DNA of 64,000 bases, from positions 62,001 to 126,000 of the forward strand of contig NZ_ADNY01000066.1 in assembly GCF_000178475.1 (NCBI RefSeq), given 5' to 3'. The notes below the pieces were generated by a model that saw only the letters and a program-made list of their open reading frames with translations, had not been told where the DNA came from and did not search any database. Position numbers and translations under genes: made by a program. Shown here one piece after another: positions 48,279 to 56,511 of the stretch. This DNA is from Lactobacillus amylolyticus DSM 11664. GTDB lineage: Bacteria; Bacillota; Bacilli; Lactobacillales; Lactobacillaceae. Positions within the stretch are counted from its first letter, which is position 1; each line of letters opens with the position of its first letter.

Positions 48279-48460
48279 CCTTTTACGAAGCCAAACTACA
48301 CGGCCTTGATGAAATCAACAAATTAGTCGAATTGCACAAGTATGGCGTAGTTGACTTTGATAAACAATTGGTTCGTCGCTTGGTAGAAAAAATCACCATC
48401 TTCCAACGCTACATGGAGTTCACGTTCAAAGATGGTGAAGTAATTAGAGTTAATATGTGA
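48279..48460 (+). mobile_element. Serine-recombinase-like C-terminal fragment
   Basis: About 60 codons (FYEAKLHGLDEINKLVELHK, DKQLVRRLVEKITIFQRYM, EFTFKDGEVIRVNM) resemble the C-terminal end of large serine recombinases of mobile elements. No catalytic part or start remains. Confidence 0.5.
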
Positions 48461-48483
48461 AATTTATGGTGTACGGCACTCAG

Positions 48484-49113
48484 CTATTTTAGCTTTTTTA
48501 GAAGTTGATCCACAGCAGCCTTGATTTGAACCTGAGCAATATCAAACACTTGAATATTCTTGAAATCTTCCTGCCCTAAGATTAACGGCAATTCGGTACA
48601 ACCCAAGACTACACCATCAAGGTGATCTTTTTGAACCATCTTATTGATAATTGTCATTAACTGCTGCTTAGTCTCATTCTTAACAATACCGTTTTCGAGT
48701 TCGTCTACAATTTTTTGATGAATTATGGATTGATTATTTTCACTGGGACGGCAAACTTCAATTTCGGCCTCTCAAAATGGTTTGATGAAAAAGTCATTTT
48801 GCATTGCAAATTTGGTGCCTAGTAAAGCCAATAGTTGAAGGTGCAACTGTTGGGCAGCCGCTACCGCTGTCTCGACAATGCTTAACAATGGCAAATCAGT
48901 GCGCGCTTGAATCTGATCAAATAATAGATGGGGCGTATTGCCACACATCAATCAAAAGTCACACCCGGCTTTCAATAAATTATTGGCCGCAGCTCCTACA
49001 TAACCGTCGACTTTATCAGTCGCGATCCGCTCCTGATACCGCTTAATGATTGCCGAATAATAATTCATTGTTGCTTCTGGGCCTATACCACCGATAATGC
49101 CTAGTTTCTGCAT
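48484..49113 (-). pseudogene. Aspartate/glutamate racemase family protein with two in-frame TGA codons
   Basis: The continuous 210-codon frame encodes a PLP-independent racemase: MQKLGIIGGIGPEATMNYY, the first catalytic cysteine in LMCGNTPHLLFDQ (Cys57) and the second in VVLGCTELPLIL. Two stops interrupt it, both TGA: codon 54 (48952-48954) and codon 114 (48772-48774). The rest of the frame is intact. In a normal code the gene is dead. Function would be D-amino acid production for the wall. Confidence 0.85.
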
Positions 49114-49125
49114 CTGGATCATCCC

Positions 49126-49713
49126 CTAATTATTTAGAATTATTTGAATTCTTCTTTGCAGGTCTGGAATTACCTGCTCCTCGAACCATGGATTTTTTGC
49201 CTCCCAAATTTTATTTCGTGGTGACGGATGAACGCTTGGAAAATAGTCTGGCAGGTATTGCTGATAATTCCTGACAATATCAGTCAACCGATCTTTATAT
49301 CCTAGGTGAAGGTAGCTTCTCGTCGCATAAGCGCCCACTAAAATGGTTAACTGAATATCAGGCATTAATTTCAATAGCTGTGGATGCCAATTTTGAGCAA
49401 ATCCTTTACGCGGTGGGAGATCACCAGACTTGCCTTTTCCGGGATAATAAAAATCCATTGGTAAAATTGCAATCATTCCAGAATTATAGAAAACGTCTCT
49501 CGAAACCCCTAACCAGATCCGAAGACGATCACCACTAGGATCATCCCAGAATTTCATTTTTTCTTGGGCAATTCGTCCTGGTGCTTGACCAATGATATTT
49601 ATTCTGGCAGATGAAGAAGCATAGTAAAGTGGCTTGATCCCTTGCTTTGTAAAAGATTCGTTATCAGGATCTGCTTGAATTTCTTGAAAAATTTTTTGAA
49701 ATTCACTTTGCAT
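49126..49713 (-). CDS. Uracil-DNA glycosylase family protein
   Basis: This 195-residue protein has the UDG-superfamily motif INIIGQAPGRIAQEK near residue 38 and the C-terminal DYFPSVHPSPRNKIW with the HPSPRN loop. Its length matches the small UDG-like proteins of lactic acid bacteria. It may remove uracil or a related base from DNA or have lost that role. It starts 12 bases after the racemase on the same strand. Confidence 0.8.
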   Translation of the reverse strand: MQSEFQKIFQEIQADPDNESFTKQGIKPLYYASSSARINIIGQAPGRIAQEKMKFWDDPSGDRLRIWLGVSRDVFYNSGMIAILPMDFYYPGKGKSGDLPPRKGFAQNWHPQLLKLMPDIQLTILVGAYATRSYLHLGYKDRLTDIVRNYQQYLPDYFPSVHPSPRNKIWEAKNPWFEEQVIPDLQRRIQIILNN

Positions 49714-49794
49714 ATAATATGACCCGCCTTTCTCTTATTTTCTAAACTGATATAACGTGTATATTATCAACTAAGCAATAATTGCCTAATTAAA

Positions 49795-50430
49795 CTAATT
49801 TTCTAATAATTCAATTCGACGTAATTGACGTTTCAGTTGACCTTGCTTTTCTAATAAAGCAAATTTACGAGACAGGGTCTCAGGTGTTGTTCCAAGGTAT
49901 AAGGCTAAGTCCTTCATTTTTAAGGGTAAGGTAAAATTATTTTTACCAATTTCATCTGCATATGTTTGTAAATACTTTAATAACCGGTCTTCAACCTTCG
50001 GCAAAGCCAACAAATGAATTTGTTTTTGCATTTCCGAAACTTTAACAATATTTAGTTCCAATAATCGAATACTTAATTCTGGTTGTTTATGCATCAGCTT
50101 CAGTAGATCCTGCCGTTTTAATAAACAAATTTCACTGTGTTCCGTAGCCTCGACGTAATTATTGACATTTTTTTGACCAAAAAGCCAATTCTCACCAATA
50201 TAATCACCTGTATGCAAGATTTGCAAAACATTCTCATAGCCGTCTTCATCTAAGGTGTACTGCTTAGCGTTACCATCAGCGACAATTACTAAATTATCAT
50301 TTATCGTTGGATCAATTATCACTTCACCCTTTTCATAGTTTTTATGCTGAACTAATTTTTCGATTTGCATCTTCTCATCCTGAGGTAAAGCATTAAATAG
50401 TGGTACTAAGTTAACACATAAATCAGCCAT
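49795..50430 (-). CDS. flp: Crp/Fnr-family regulator (FLP type)
   Basis: This 211-residue regulator has a cyclic-nucleotide-type beta barrel (residues about 10-125) and a C-terminal winged helix with LPLKMKDLALYLGTTPETLSRKF. The only cysteines visible are Cys5 (ADLCVNL) and Cys102 (SEICLLK), as in the Lactobacillus casei FLP protein, where a disulfide acts as a redox switch. The ATG at 50430 is preferred because it leaves proper space after AAAGGA. It is the last gene of the operon starting at 53150, whose promoter carries an FNR-type box. Confidence 0.88.
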   Translation of the reverse strand: MADLCVNLVPLFNALPQDEKMQIEKLVQHKNYEKGEVIIDPTINDNLVIVADGNAKQYTLDEDGYENVLQILHTGDYIGENWLFGQKNVNNYVEATEHSEICLLKRQDLLKLMHKQPELSIRLLELNIVKVSEMQKQIHLLALPKVEDRLLKYLQTYADEIGKNNFTLPLKMKDLALYLGTTPETLSRKFALLEKQGQLKRQLRRIELLEN

Positions 50431-50449
50431 TAAATTCATCGTCCTTTAA

Positions 50450-50995
50450 TTAAAAGTCATCATCGTCGTCTTCGACATACAATCCTTCTTTTAGTTCATG
50501 ACCTAAGAAGTCTTGAGTTACCCGAATTTGCTCCTTAATCCAAGCCATTAAATTAGTTAAATTAGCAGATAATTCTAGCCAACTTTCATTGTTAGCTAAG
50601 GCAATTGCCTTAGTAATGAAGAGCGTTTGCGTATCAAAATCTTTTACCAAGGCAAACAATTGCTTATCACCTGCTAAATATTTACTACTACCATCTTCTT
50701 CTAGCATAGTATATTCCTTAAATTGAGCTGTAATTGTTGGAATACTTTCACCATTATTAACCAATAAGTGACTCAATTGGTCAAATTCCTGACGTTCATA
50801 AGCAATCCAATCAGCAGCTTTTTCGGCTAAAAAAAGACTAGCAGATCCTTTAGCAAATAAGTTAGCTTGGTTAATCTTTAAAGAATGGATTAACAAGTTA
50901 GAAATAATGTGACCAGTCATGGCAGCTGCAGTTGGCTGATGGTGATCAAGGTCGCTTTGCTTCAATTCCGCCTGGTATTTTTCTTCTGCATTCAT
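50450..50995 (-). CDS. Ferritin-like (Dps-type) protein
   Basis: This 181-residue, strongly helical protein resembles Dps-like ferritins: TAAAMTGHIISNLLIHSLKI, EKAADWIAYERQEFDQLSH and the length fit, though the usual ferroxidase residues are only partly recognisable. It ends in an acidic stretch VEDDDDDF, which might bind metal. It lies between the metallochaperone (overlap of one base) and the Crp/Fnr regulator. Iron or metal storage is an inference from fold and neighbours. Confidence 0.6.
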   Translation of the reverse strand: MNAEEKYQAELKQSDLDHHQPTAAAMTGHIISNLLIHSLKINQANLFAKGSASLFLAEKAADWIAYERQEFDQLSHLLVNNGESIPTITAQFKEYTMLEEDGSSKYLAGDKQLFALVKDFDTQTLFITKAIALANNESWLELSANLTNLMAWIKEQIRVTQDFLGHELKEGLYVEDDDDDF

Positions 50996-51225
50996 CAGTT
51001 AAGCTCCTTTTCCTTAATTCCTTGTACTTCATAACCCATTTTTTCAATAGCTGTCTTGACGTCAACAGCTTTAGTCTTATCAGGATCCAACGTAAATTTT
51101 AGCTTTCCTGCATTGAATAAAACTTTGATTTGGTCGGTTCCATCCAAACTACCAACCGCCCTTTCAATTTTGCTTAAGCATGAAGGACAGGTCATGCCAG
51201 ATAATTTCATCATTACTTTTTCCAT
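50995..51225 (-). CDS. Heavy-metal-associated (CopZ-like) metallochaperone
   Basis: This 76-residue HMA domain has the metal-binding pair in LSGMTCPSCLSKIER (Cys14 and Cys17) and the beta-alpha-beta-beta-alpha-beta fold. It would pass a soft metal to the P-type ATPase encoded 74 bases upstream, which itself has no HMA domain. The proline between the cysteines is less common than the usual A/S-G. Metal specificity (copper, cadmium, zinc) cannot be told. Confidence 0.85.
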   Translation of the reverse strand: MEKVMMKLSGMTCPSCLSKIERAVGSLDGTDQIKVLFNAGKLKFTLDPDKTKAVDVKTAIEKMGYEVQGIKEKELN

Positions 51226-51299
51226 GATTAAATTCCCCTTCCTTATTAATTTACATATCTAATGATACTTTGTTTTGTTGATTATAAACTTGATGATCG

Positions 51300-53150
51300 T
51301 CAATTTTGTTGAAATTTGATTAATCTCATCCCGTTCAAGATAACAATTAAGATGCTAAATTCATGAATAAACATCCCACTTGCCATTTCAACATAACCCG
51401 CAAACAAACCGATGAACAACAATAAGACTGTCAGTAAAGCCATCACGATATTTTCATTCATGTTCAAAATTGTCTTCTTGGATAATCCAAGGGCATAAGC
51501 GATCTTTCGCAAGTCATTTTTAACTAAAACTATGTCTGAAACTTCAATGGCAACATCCGCTCCACTACCAACGGCAATTGCAACATTAGCATTAGCTAAG
51601 GCCGGACTATCATTGATCCCATCACCAATAAAAGCAATATGGTGTCCCTTAGCTCTTTCTTTTTTAACAAAAGCAGCCTTGTCTTGTGGCAACATTTGAC
51701 CATGAACTTCATCGATTGGCAACTTCGCCGCAATTCGTTCAGCAGTTTCTTGATTGTCTCCAGAAAGCATCACTAGCTTCTTAACCCCTAATTCTTTTAA
51801 GTGGGTTAAGGCATCATTAGCTTCTGAGCGCAATTGGTCTTTAATGCCAAAAACAGCTAATTGACTTTGGTCCTCATTGGCAAAAGTGACAATTGAATTA
51901 CCTAATTGACTCAAATGATCAATTGTTTCACCCAATTTTGCATTGGCACGAGTATTTTCAACAATTAATTTTTGATTACCTAAATAATATTTTTGATTAT
52001 TTAAAGTGGCGATGATTCCCTTACCCTTAACAGTTTCCACTTTAATTGAAGCTGGCTTTTGTTTATTTAATTTGGCAATTGCCTGAGCTAAGGGGTGGTT
52101 ACTTTGACGCTCAATTTGAGCAGCTAATTTAATAATTTCATCTTTGGGCCCATTTAATACCTCAATTGCACTAACTTCTGGATGTCCAACAGTCAAAGTG
52201 CCGGTTTTATCAAAAGCAATTTCATCAATCCGATGAGTTTGGTCCATCACTTGCGACCCTTTAAACATAATGCCATTTTTAGCACCATTACCGATACCAG
52301 CAACTGTAGATACTGGCACACCAATAACTAAAGCACCTGGGCAACCCAGCACCATAACTGTAATAGCCAGCCTAAGGTCTTTAGTAATTAAACCTACAAC
52401 GATTGCAATTATAAGTACGGCGGGAGTGTAATATTTGGAAAACCGGTTAATTAACTTTTCTGTATGTGACTTTGTATCTTGTGCTTCTTCAACTATTTCG
52501 ATAATTTTACCGAAAGTCGTATCTTCACCGACTGCGGTAGTTTCGACAGTCAATGTACCGTTTTCAAGGATAGTTCCTGCATATACTTCATTACCGGCTT
52601 TTTTATTAACTAATTTAGATTCACCGTTAACACTGGCTTCATTAAGATAACCAGAACCTGAAATAACCTTGCCATCGACTGGAACCTGATCACCAGTTTT
52701 AACTAAAATCTTCTCACCAGGATCAATGAAATCGACGTCTTCTTTCTCAGTTGAGCCATCATCTTGAACAACTAACGCAGTCTGTGGTGCCATTTTGGTT
52801 AAATCAGCGACGGCTGACCGCGTTTTCTTTAGGGTTAATTCTTCCAGTACATCTCCTAACATGAATAGCCAAGTAACAATGGCTGCTTCATTAAATTCAC
52901 CAATAATGAAGGCACCGATTACCGCCAGCGATACTAAAACATCAATAGAAATTAATTTAACCCTTAAAGATGAAATAGCCGTCAAAACAATTGGAAGCAC
53001 TCCGACAATCCCCACGATAAGCATTAAAGCCTGGTATGGTAAATTCATGTGCAATAGCCATTTAGATCCTTCAGCAAGCAACAGCAAAATAGTATTAACA
53101 AGCAAAAGCTGCTTTTTGTACCTCATAAAAAATTGTTGTAACTTAATCAT
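51300..53150 (-). CDS. P1B-type metal-transporting ATPase with CPG motif
   Basis: This 616-residue ATPase has eight membrane helices and the P-type catalytic parts: the actuator loop ASVNGESKLVNKK, the membrane metal motif VLGCPGALVIGVPVS (CPG instead of CPC or SPC), DKTGTLTVGHPEV with the phosphorylated aspartate, QIERQSNHPLAQAI with the P1B HP pair, and IGDGINDSPALANANVAIAV. The N-terminal HMA domain is absent; a separate HMA protein follows. It probably exports a soft or divalent metal. It is first in an operon with metallochaperone, ferritin-like protein and FLP-type regulator. Confidence 0.92.
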   Translation of the reverse strand: MIKLQQFFMRYKKQLLLVNTILLLLAEGSKWLLHMNLPYQALMLIVGIVGVLPIVLTAISSLRVKLISIDVLVSLAVIGAFIIGEFNEAAIVTWLFMLGDVLEELTLKKTRSAVADLTKMAPQTALVVQDDGSTEKEDVDFIDPGEKILVKTGDQVPVDGKVISGSGYLNEASVNGESKLVNKKAGNEVYAGTILENGTLTVETTAVGEDTTFGKIIEIVEEAQDTKSHTEKLINRFSKYYTPAVLIIAIVVGLITKDLRLAITVMVLGCPGALVIGVPVSTVAGIGNGAKNGIMFKGSQVMDQTHRIDEIAFDKTGTLTVGHPEVSAIEVLNGPKDEIIKLAAQIERQSNHPLAQAIAKLNKQKPASIKVETVKGKGIIATLNNQKYYLGNQKLIVENTRANAKLGETIDHLSQLGNSIVTFANEDQSQLAVFGIKDQLRSEANDALTHLKELGVKKLVMLSGDNQETAERIAAKLPIDEVHGQMLPQDKAAFVKKERAKGHHIAFIGDGINDSPALANANVAIAVGSGADVAIEVSDIVLVKNDLRKIAYALGLSKKTILNMNENIVMALLTVLLLFIGLFAGYVEMASGMFIHEFSILIVILNGMRLIKFQQN

Positions 53151-53180
53151 TTTTCACCTCTTCCTTTCTTGACACTACAC

Positions 53181-53222
53181 ATTATAGGTAAAAAACAATT
53201 TAGGTGACTTGACTGTTATCAA
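53181..53222 (-). promoter_or_regulatory. Promoter with FNR-type box at -41.5 for the metal operon
   Basis: On the minus strand TATAAT lies at 53181-53186, giving a start near 53174. TTGATAACAGTCAA (53209-53222) matches the FNR consensus TTGAT-N4-ATCAA at nine of ten positions. Its centre falls at about -41.5, the position of class II activation. No -35 hexamer is seen, as expected for an activator-dependent promoter. Confidence 0.75.
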
Positions 53223-53373
53223 GATACTAGTGTCTTTTTATATTTATCTTTTAAGCAAAAAATCACAGTTTTATTGTGTAAATTTCGTTTAATAAAAGAG
53301 AGAATATACAAAAAAGACTAGAAACCATGCAAAAAGCATAGACTCTGGCTTTCAAATTTCAGTTCTATAAAAA

Positions 53374-53930
53374 TTAATGTGCCAATTTAATCTCTCCAGC
53401 AGCAATTGGCAAAGTTGTATGTGCATCATAACTCATAACATTACCAGCAACGCTAGATGGCAATTTAAGATCCGCTGGTACGCCGTGAACATAAACTACT
53501 CGTTTGTCTAATTGAAGATCGTCACTACCAAATGCTTGCTTAAATTTTGCTTGTAAATCTTTTAATGGGACATCCTTATCATATTCATAATGACCGTATT
53601 TATCTGCAACCGGGTAGCCATCATGGGGAATGTTCATTTCTTGTGGTGCATCATCAAAAGGAACCATCGTTGTCCCAGATACTGCCTCTGTTTCAGGTAA
53701 ATCAATAAAGCCATCATGATTCACGTCCTGCATTAGCGTCGGAACATGAGCTTGTTTCCCATCTGGAAATCTATGGAAATGTTCCCAATGTTCAATATTG
53801 GCAGGCTTATCAAACATTTCCACATGAATATGAAGACTATTACCATTTTCACTGAATGTTGCTATTCATGCGCCTGTGTTTCAATTTTATCCGCATTTAT
53901 TGGTTTAATTTTTGCAATATAGTCAACCAT
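53374..53930 (-). pseudogene. EF-hand-containing protein (CHRD-like?), frameshifted
   Basis: From ATG 53930 the frame reads MVDYIAKIKPINADKIETQA and hits TAG; one missing A near 53864 shifts it to IATFSENGNSLHIHVEMFDK and on to the stop at 53374. The joined protein has about 185 residues with a canonical EF-hand loop DVNHDGFIDLPE and a C-terminal beta-rich part (RVVYVHGVPADLKLPSSVAG). It lacks a signal peptide. Function is unknown; the C-terminus is CHRD-like at best. Confidence 0.6.
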
Positions 53931-54183
53931 ATTTCTCATCCTTCCATTTGATTATTGCGATATAAATCTAGCATAAAAGCATTTTACAAAATTGATTAGA
54001 ATCAATAAATTAAATCTTTGATTATAAATATCTTTAATAATTAACATCCATCATCTTATCGTCATGTCAACCATTACTGCTTCTCTCATCAACTTAACCA
54101 ACTCAACTCCCCAAAACGGACACTTATCTACACAACCTAAAAATCCAGCACGTTGTCCACTTGATCCTCTAGCTCAACAAGCA
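53931..54183. other. Intergenic, no clear gene
   Basis: No ribosome binding site plus convincing ORF, repeat or RNA gene was recognised between the EF-hand gene start and the terminator at 54184. It includes the promoter area of the EF-hand gene. Confidence 0.5.
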
Positions 54184-54231
54184 AAAAGTGTACTAATTCC
54201 AATCACCAAAAGAGGAATTAGTACACTTTTC
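54184..54231. terminator. Strong hairpin terminator
   Basis: AAAAGTGTACTAATTCC/GGAATTAGTACACTTTT is a perfect 17-base stem with A-run and T-run flanks. A second, shorter hairpin (CACAAACACCG/CGGCGTTTGTG) follows up to 54266. Either can end rlmD on the minus strand. Confidence 0.85.
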
Positions 54232-54267
54232 ATCTATCACAAACACCGTCACACCGGCGTTTGTGAG

Positions 54268-55620
54268 CTATTCTTCTGTGCGTTCAAGGACCGTAACAGA
54301 TTCCACATGCGGAGTCTGCGGGAACATATCTACCGGACTTATTTCATCAAAATGATAGCCCTTTTCTTGGAGCAACTGCAGATCACGGATTTGTGTGGCA
54401 GGATTGCATGAAATATAGACAATCCTCTTCGGCTTAGTAGCGGCAGCCGCATTAATAAATTCAGGCGTTAATCCTTTTCGTGGCGGATCAACAAAAATCA
54501 CGTCTGTCTTAAGTCCTTCACTAGCCCAGCGTGGCATTACATCTTCTGCCTTGCCAGTGACATATTGGGCATTTTCAATGCCATTCAATTTTGCATTGGC
54601 ATTAGCATCTTCTACCGCTTCACGAATCGTTTCCATTCCACGAACCGCCTTAACATGCTTAGCTACGCTTAAGCCAATAGTTCCGATACCAGAATAAGCA
54701 TCGACAACAACGTCATTTGCCTTTAAATCTGCCTTTTTAATTGCCAAATCATATAAACGCGGCGTCTGTAAAGAATTGATTTGGAAGAAGCTCTTTGGTG
54801 AAATCCGGAATTCAACATCCCCGATTTTATCAATCAAATGATCTTCGCCCAAAACAACATAGTCATTTCTGCCCAAAATTACATTCGTCTTCTTGGGATT
54901 GTAGTTCAAAATGACGCTGCTTATTTCTGGAATTTGACTGATTTCAGCGGCTACTTTTGGCAATTGTGGAAAATCTTTATGCAGGCAAACCAGAATCACC
55001 ATTAGTTTGCCATTAGCCTTGCTGCGTCGAACATCTAGGTAACGCACTTCACCTTTGTGATGAATTTCATCGTAAGCCGGAACTTCATATTTCCGCAAAA
55101 TATCACGTGTAGCAACTAAAACGCGATCAATTTCAGGATCAGTTGTAAAGAAATTGGTCAGAGGAACCAGATCATGAGAATGCCGTCTGAAGAAGCCAAT
55201 TTCAAGCTGACCATTAACTTCTCTAACTGGTACTTGTGCCTTATTGCGGTAGCCGGTTTGTTCAGGACTAGGCAAAGTTTCATTAACTTTAACTCCGTCT
55301 AAGTGAGCCTTCTTAAGCAGATTAACAACTTGATTGCGTTTAAATTCAAGCTGCTTATCGTACTTAATATGCGCTAAAGAGGCCAAACCAGTTTGTACCC
55401 ACTGATTCAATTTGACATTGATTCGATCAGGACTTTCTTTAAGAATCTTTTCAATTTTGGCAAAAGCAAAACGCTTTTTAACTTTCAAAATTTTTGCCTT
55501 AACCGTTTCGCCTGGCAAAGCATTATTTACAAAAACGGTTAAGCCCTCATAATGAGCCACTCCCATGGCTTCATAAGAAAGGTCAGTAATTTCTAGTTCA
55601 ACAATTTGATTTTTTTCCAT
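54268..55620 (-). CDS. rlmD: 23S rRNA (uracil-C5)-methyltransferase, RlmD/TrmA family
   Basis: This 450-residue enzyme methylates a uracil at C5 in 23S rRNA using S-adenosylmethionine. It has an N-terminal TRAM domain (about 1-60), the SAM fold with VVDAYSGIGTIGLSVAKH near residue 310, FVDPPRKGL near 385, and the catalytic cysteine in RIVYISCNPATQIRDL. The four-cysteine iron-sulfur cluster of E. coli RlmD is not evident, which is common in Firmicutes members. The exact target site is not visible. Confidence 0.93.
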   Translation of the reverse strand: MEKNQIVELEITDLSYEAMGVAHYEGLTVFVNNALPGETVKAKILKVKKRFAFAKIEKILKESPDRINVKLNQWVQTGLASLAHIKYDKQLEFKRNQVVNLLKKAHLDGVKVNETLPSPEQTGYRNKAQVPVREVNGQLEIGFFRRHSHDLVPLTNFFTTDPEIDRVLVATRDILRKYEVPAYDEIHHKGEVRYLDVRRSKANGKLMVILVCLHKDFPQLPKVAAEISQIPEISSVILNYNPKKTNVILGRNDYVVLGEDHLIDKIGDVEFRISPKSFFQINSLQTPRLYDLAIKKADLKANDVVVDAYSGIGTIGLSVAKHVKAVRGMETIREAVEDANANAKLNGIENAQYVTGKAEDVMPRWASEGLKTDVIFVDPPRKGLTPEFINAAAATKPKRIVYISCNPATQIRDLQLLQEKGYHFDEISPVDMFPQTPHVESVTVLERTEE

Positions 55621-55666
55621 TTGACTCGCTCAATTCCTTCACAAAACTTTTACCGATAAAATGCTG

Positions 55667-56154
55667 TTAAAGCCTATCTAAAAATTTATTTGCTTCATCT
55701 CGAGAATGAAAAACAAACTGATTTTTATTCGGAAAACGATTAAGAGTAGCCCGCAGCTTGGGTAACTTATCGGTCTTAAAAGTTTGGATATAATTCATAA
55801 ATTCAGGATCCTCTTTTTCTTCGATCCAAGGCATATCAGGACGTTTCTTGCCTATTCTGGCTCGCACGCCGTTTAAACAAACTTCAGTTGGATAATCTAA
55901 CAAAAGATGGTATCACATCGCAATAAGCGCATCGGTAAAGAAAAACTATAATTGCCATCCATAATCCAAGTTGGTTTTTGCAATTCTTTAGCTAGACGTT
56001 GATTAAAAACATCTCTTGAAACAGTTGTTTTATCGCTATTCCATAGCAAGCGATCAAGATAGCAGATCGGCAAGGCAGTTTTCTGATTTAGTTTTCGACT
56101 AAAAGTGCTTTTGCCACTACCCGGACAGCCTAATACCAGGACTCTTTTCATCAT
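55667..56154 (-). pseudogene. P-loop kinase-like protein (FlaR / topology-modulation type), frameshifted
   Basis: Two frames make one P-loop protein of about 162 residues: RVLVLGCPGSGKSTFSRKLN (Walker A), CYLDRLLWNSDKT, TWIMDGNYSFSLPMR and then, after a shift, LDYPTEVCLNGVRARIGKKR. Restoring one T in the T-run at 55902-55905 (TTT TTG TTA) repairs the frame. The family, often annotated as topology modulation protein, resembles adenylate kinases; its function is unknown. Confidence 0.75.
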
Positions 56155-56239
56155 ATCACCCCTAAATCGTTCTATTACTAGTATAACTTATTTTTATTTT
56201 CGAATTGAGTGCGAAAGAAAATTATTTTGATGAGAAGTA

Positions 56240-56268
56240 TTGACAGCTTTTTTTAATCTTGCTATCAT
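56240..56268 (+). promoter_or_regulatory. Promoter of the nhaC T-box leader
   Basis: TTGACA (56240-56245) and TATCAT (56263-56268) are spaced 17 bases, with TGC before the -10. Confidence 0.75.
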
Positions 56269-56274
56269 AATGCA

Positions 56275-56493
56275 CAACAATAAATAAACAAGTAGTTGCT
56301 TCGTTCAGCGTTCAGAGAACTGGTGGTAGGTGCAAACCAGACAGGCGAAATTAGCGAAATACATCGTAAAGCGAGTCGTTCGGAAATATTCAGAGCCGTT
56401 ATCATCTGATAGAGTTTGAGGCCTATTCCTTAAAATATGGGTGGTACCGCGGTTGTTTAATCGTCCCGTTGACATTATTGTCAGCGGGATTTT
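56275..56493 (+). promoter_or_regulatory. T-box riboswitch, tyrosine-type specifier
   Basis: The leader has stem I features (TCAGAGAACTGGTGGTAGGT), the T-box GGGTGGTACCGCGG at about 56439-56452 and a terminator TCCCGTTGAC/GTCAGCGGGA followed by T6. In the specifier loop GAAA-TAC-ATC the codon is TAC (56360-56362), tyrosine; the context GAAA-NNN-A is the same as in the brnQ T-box. Uncharged tRNA-Tyr would turn on the downstream transporter. Confidence 0.85.
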
Positions 56494-56511
56494 TTGTTTG
56501 GAGGGAAAAAT

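Noticed and set aside
54064-54411. A 115-codon plus-strand ORF beginning MSTITASLINLTNST
   Set aside because: It crosses the strong terminator and the end of rlmD, has no ribosome binding site, and its middle is the hairpin itself. It is not a gene.
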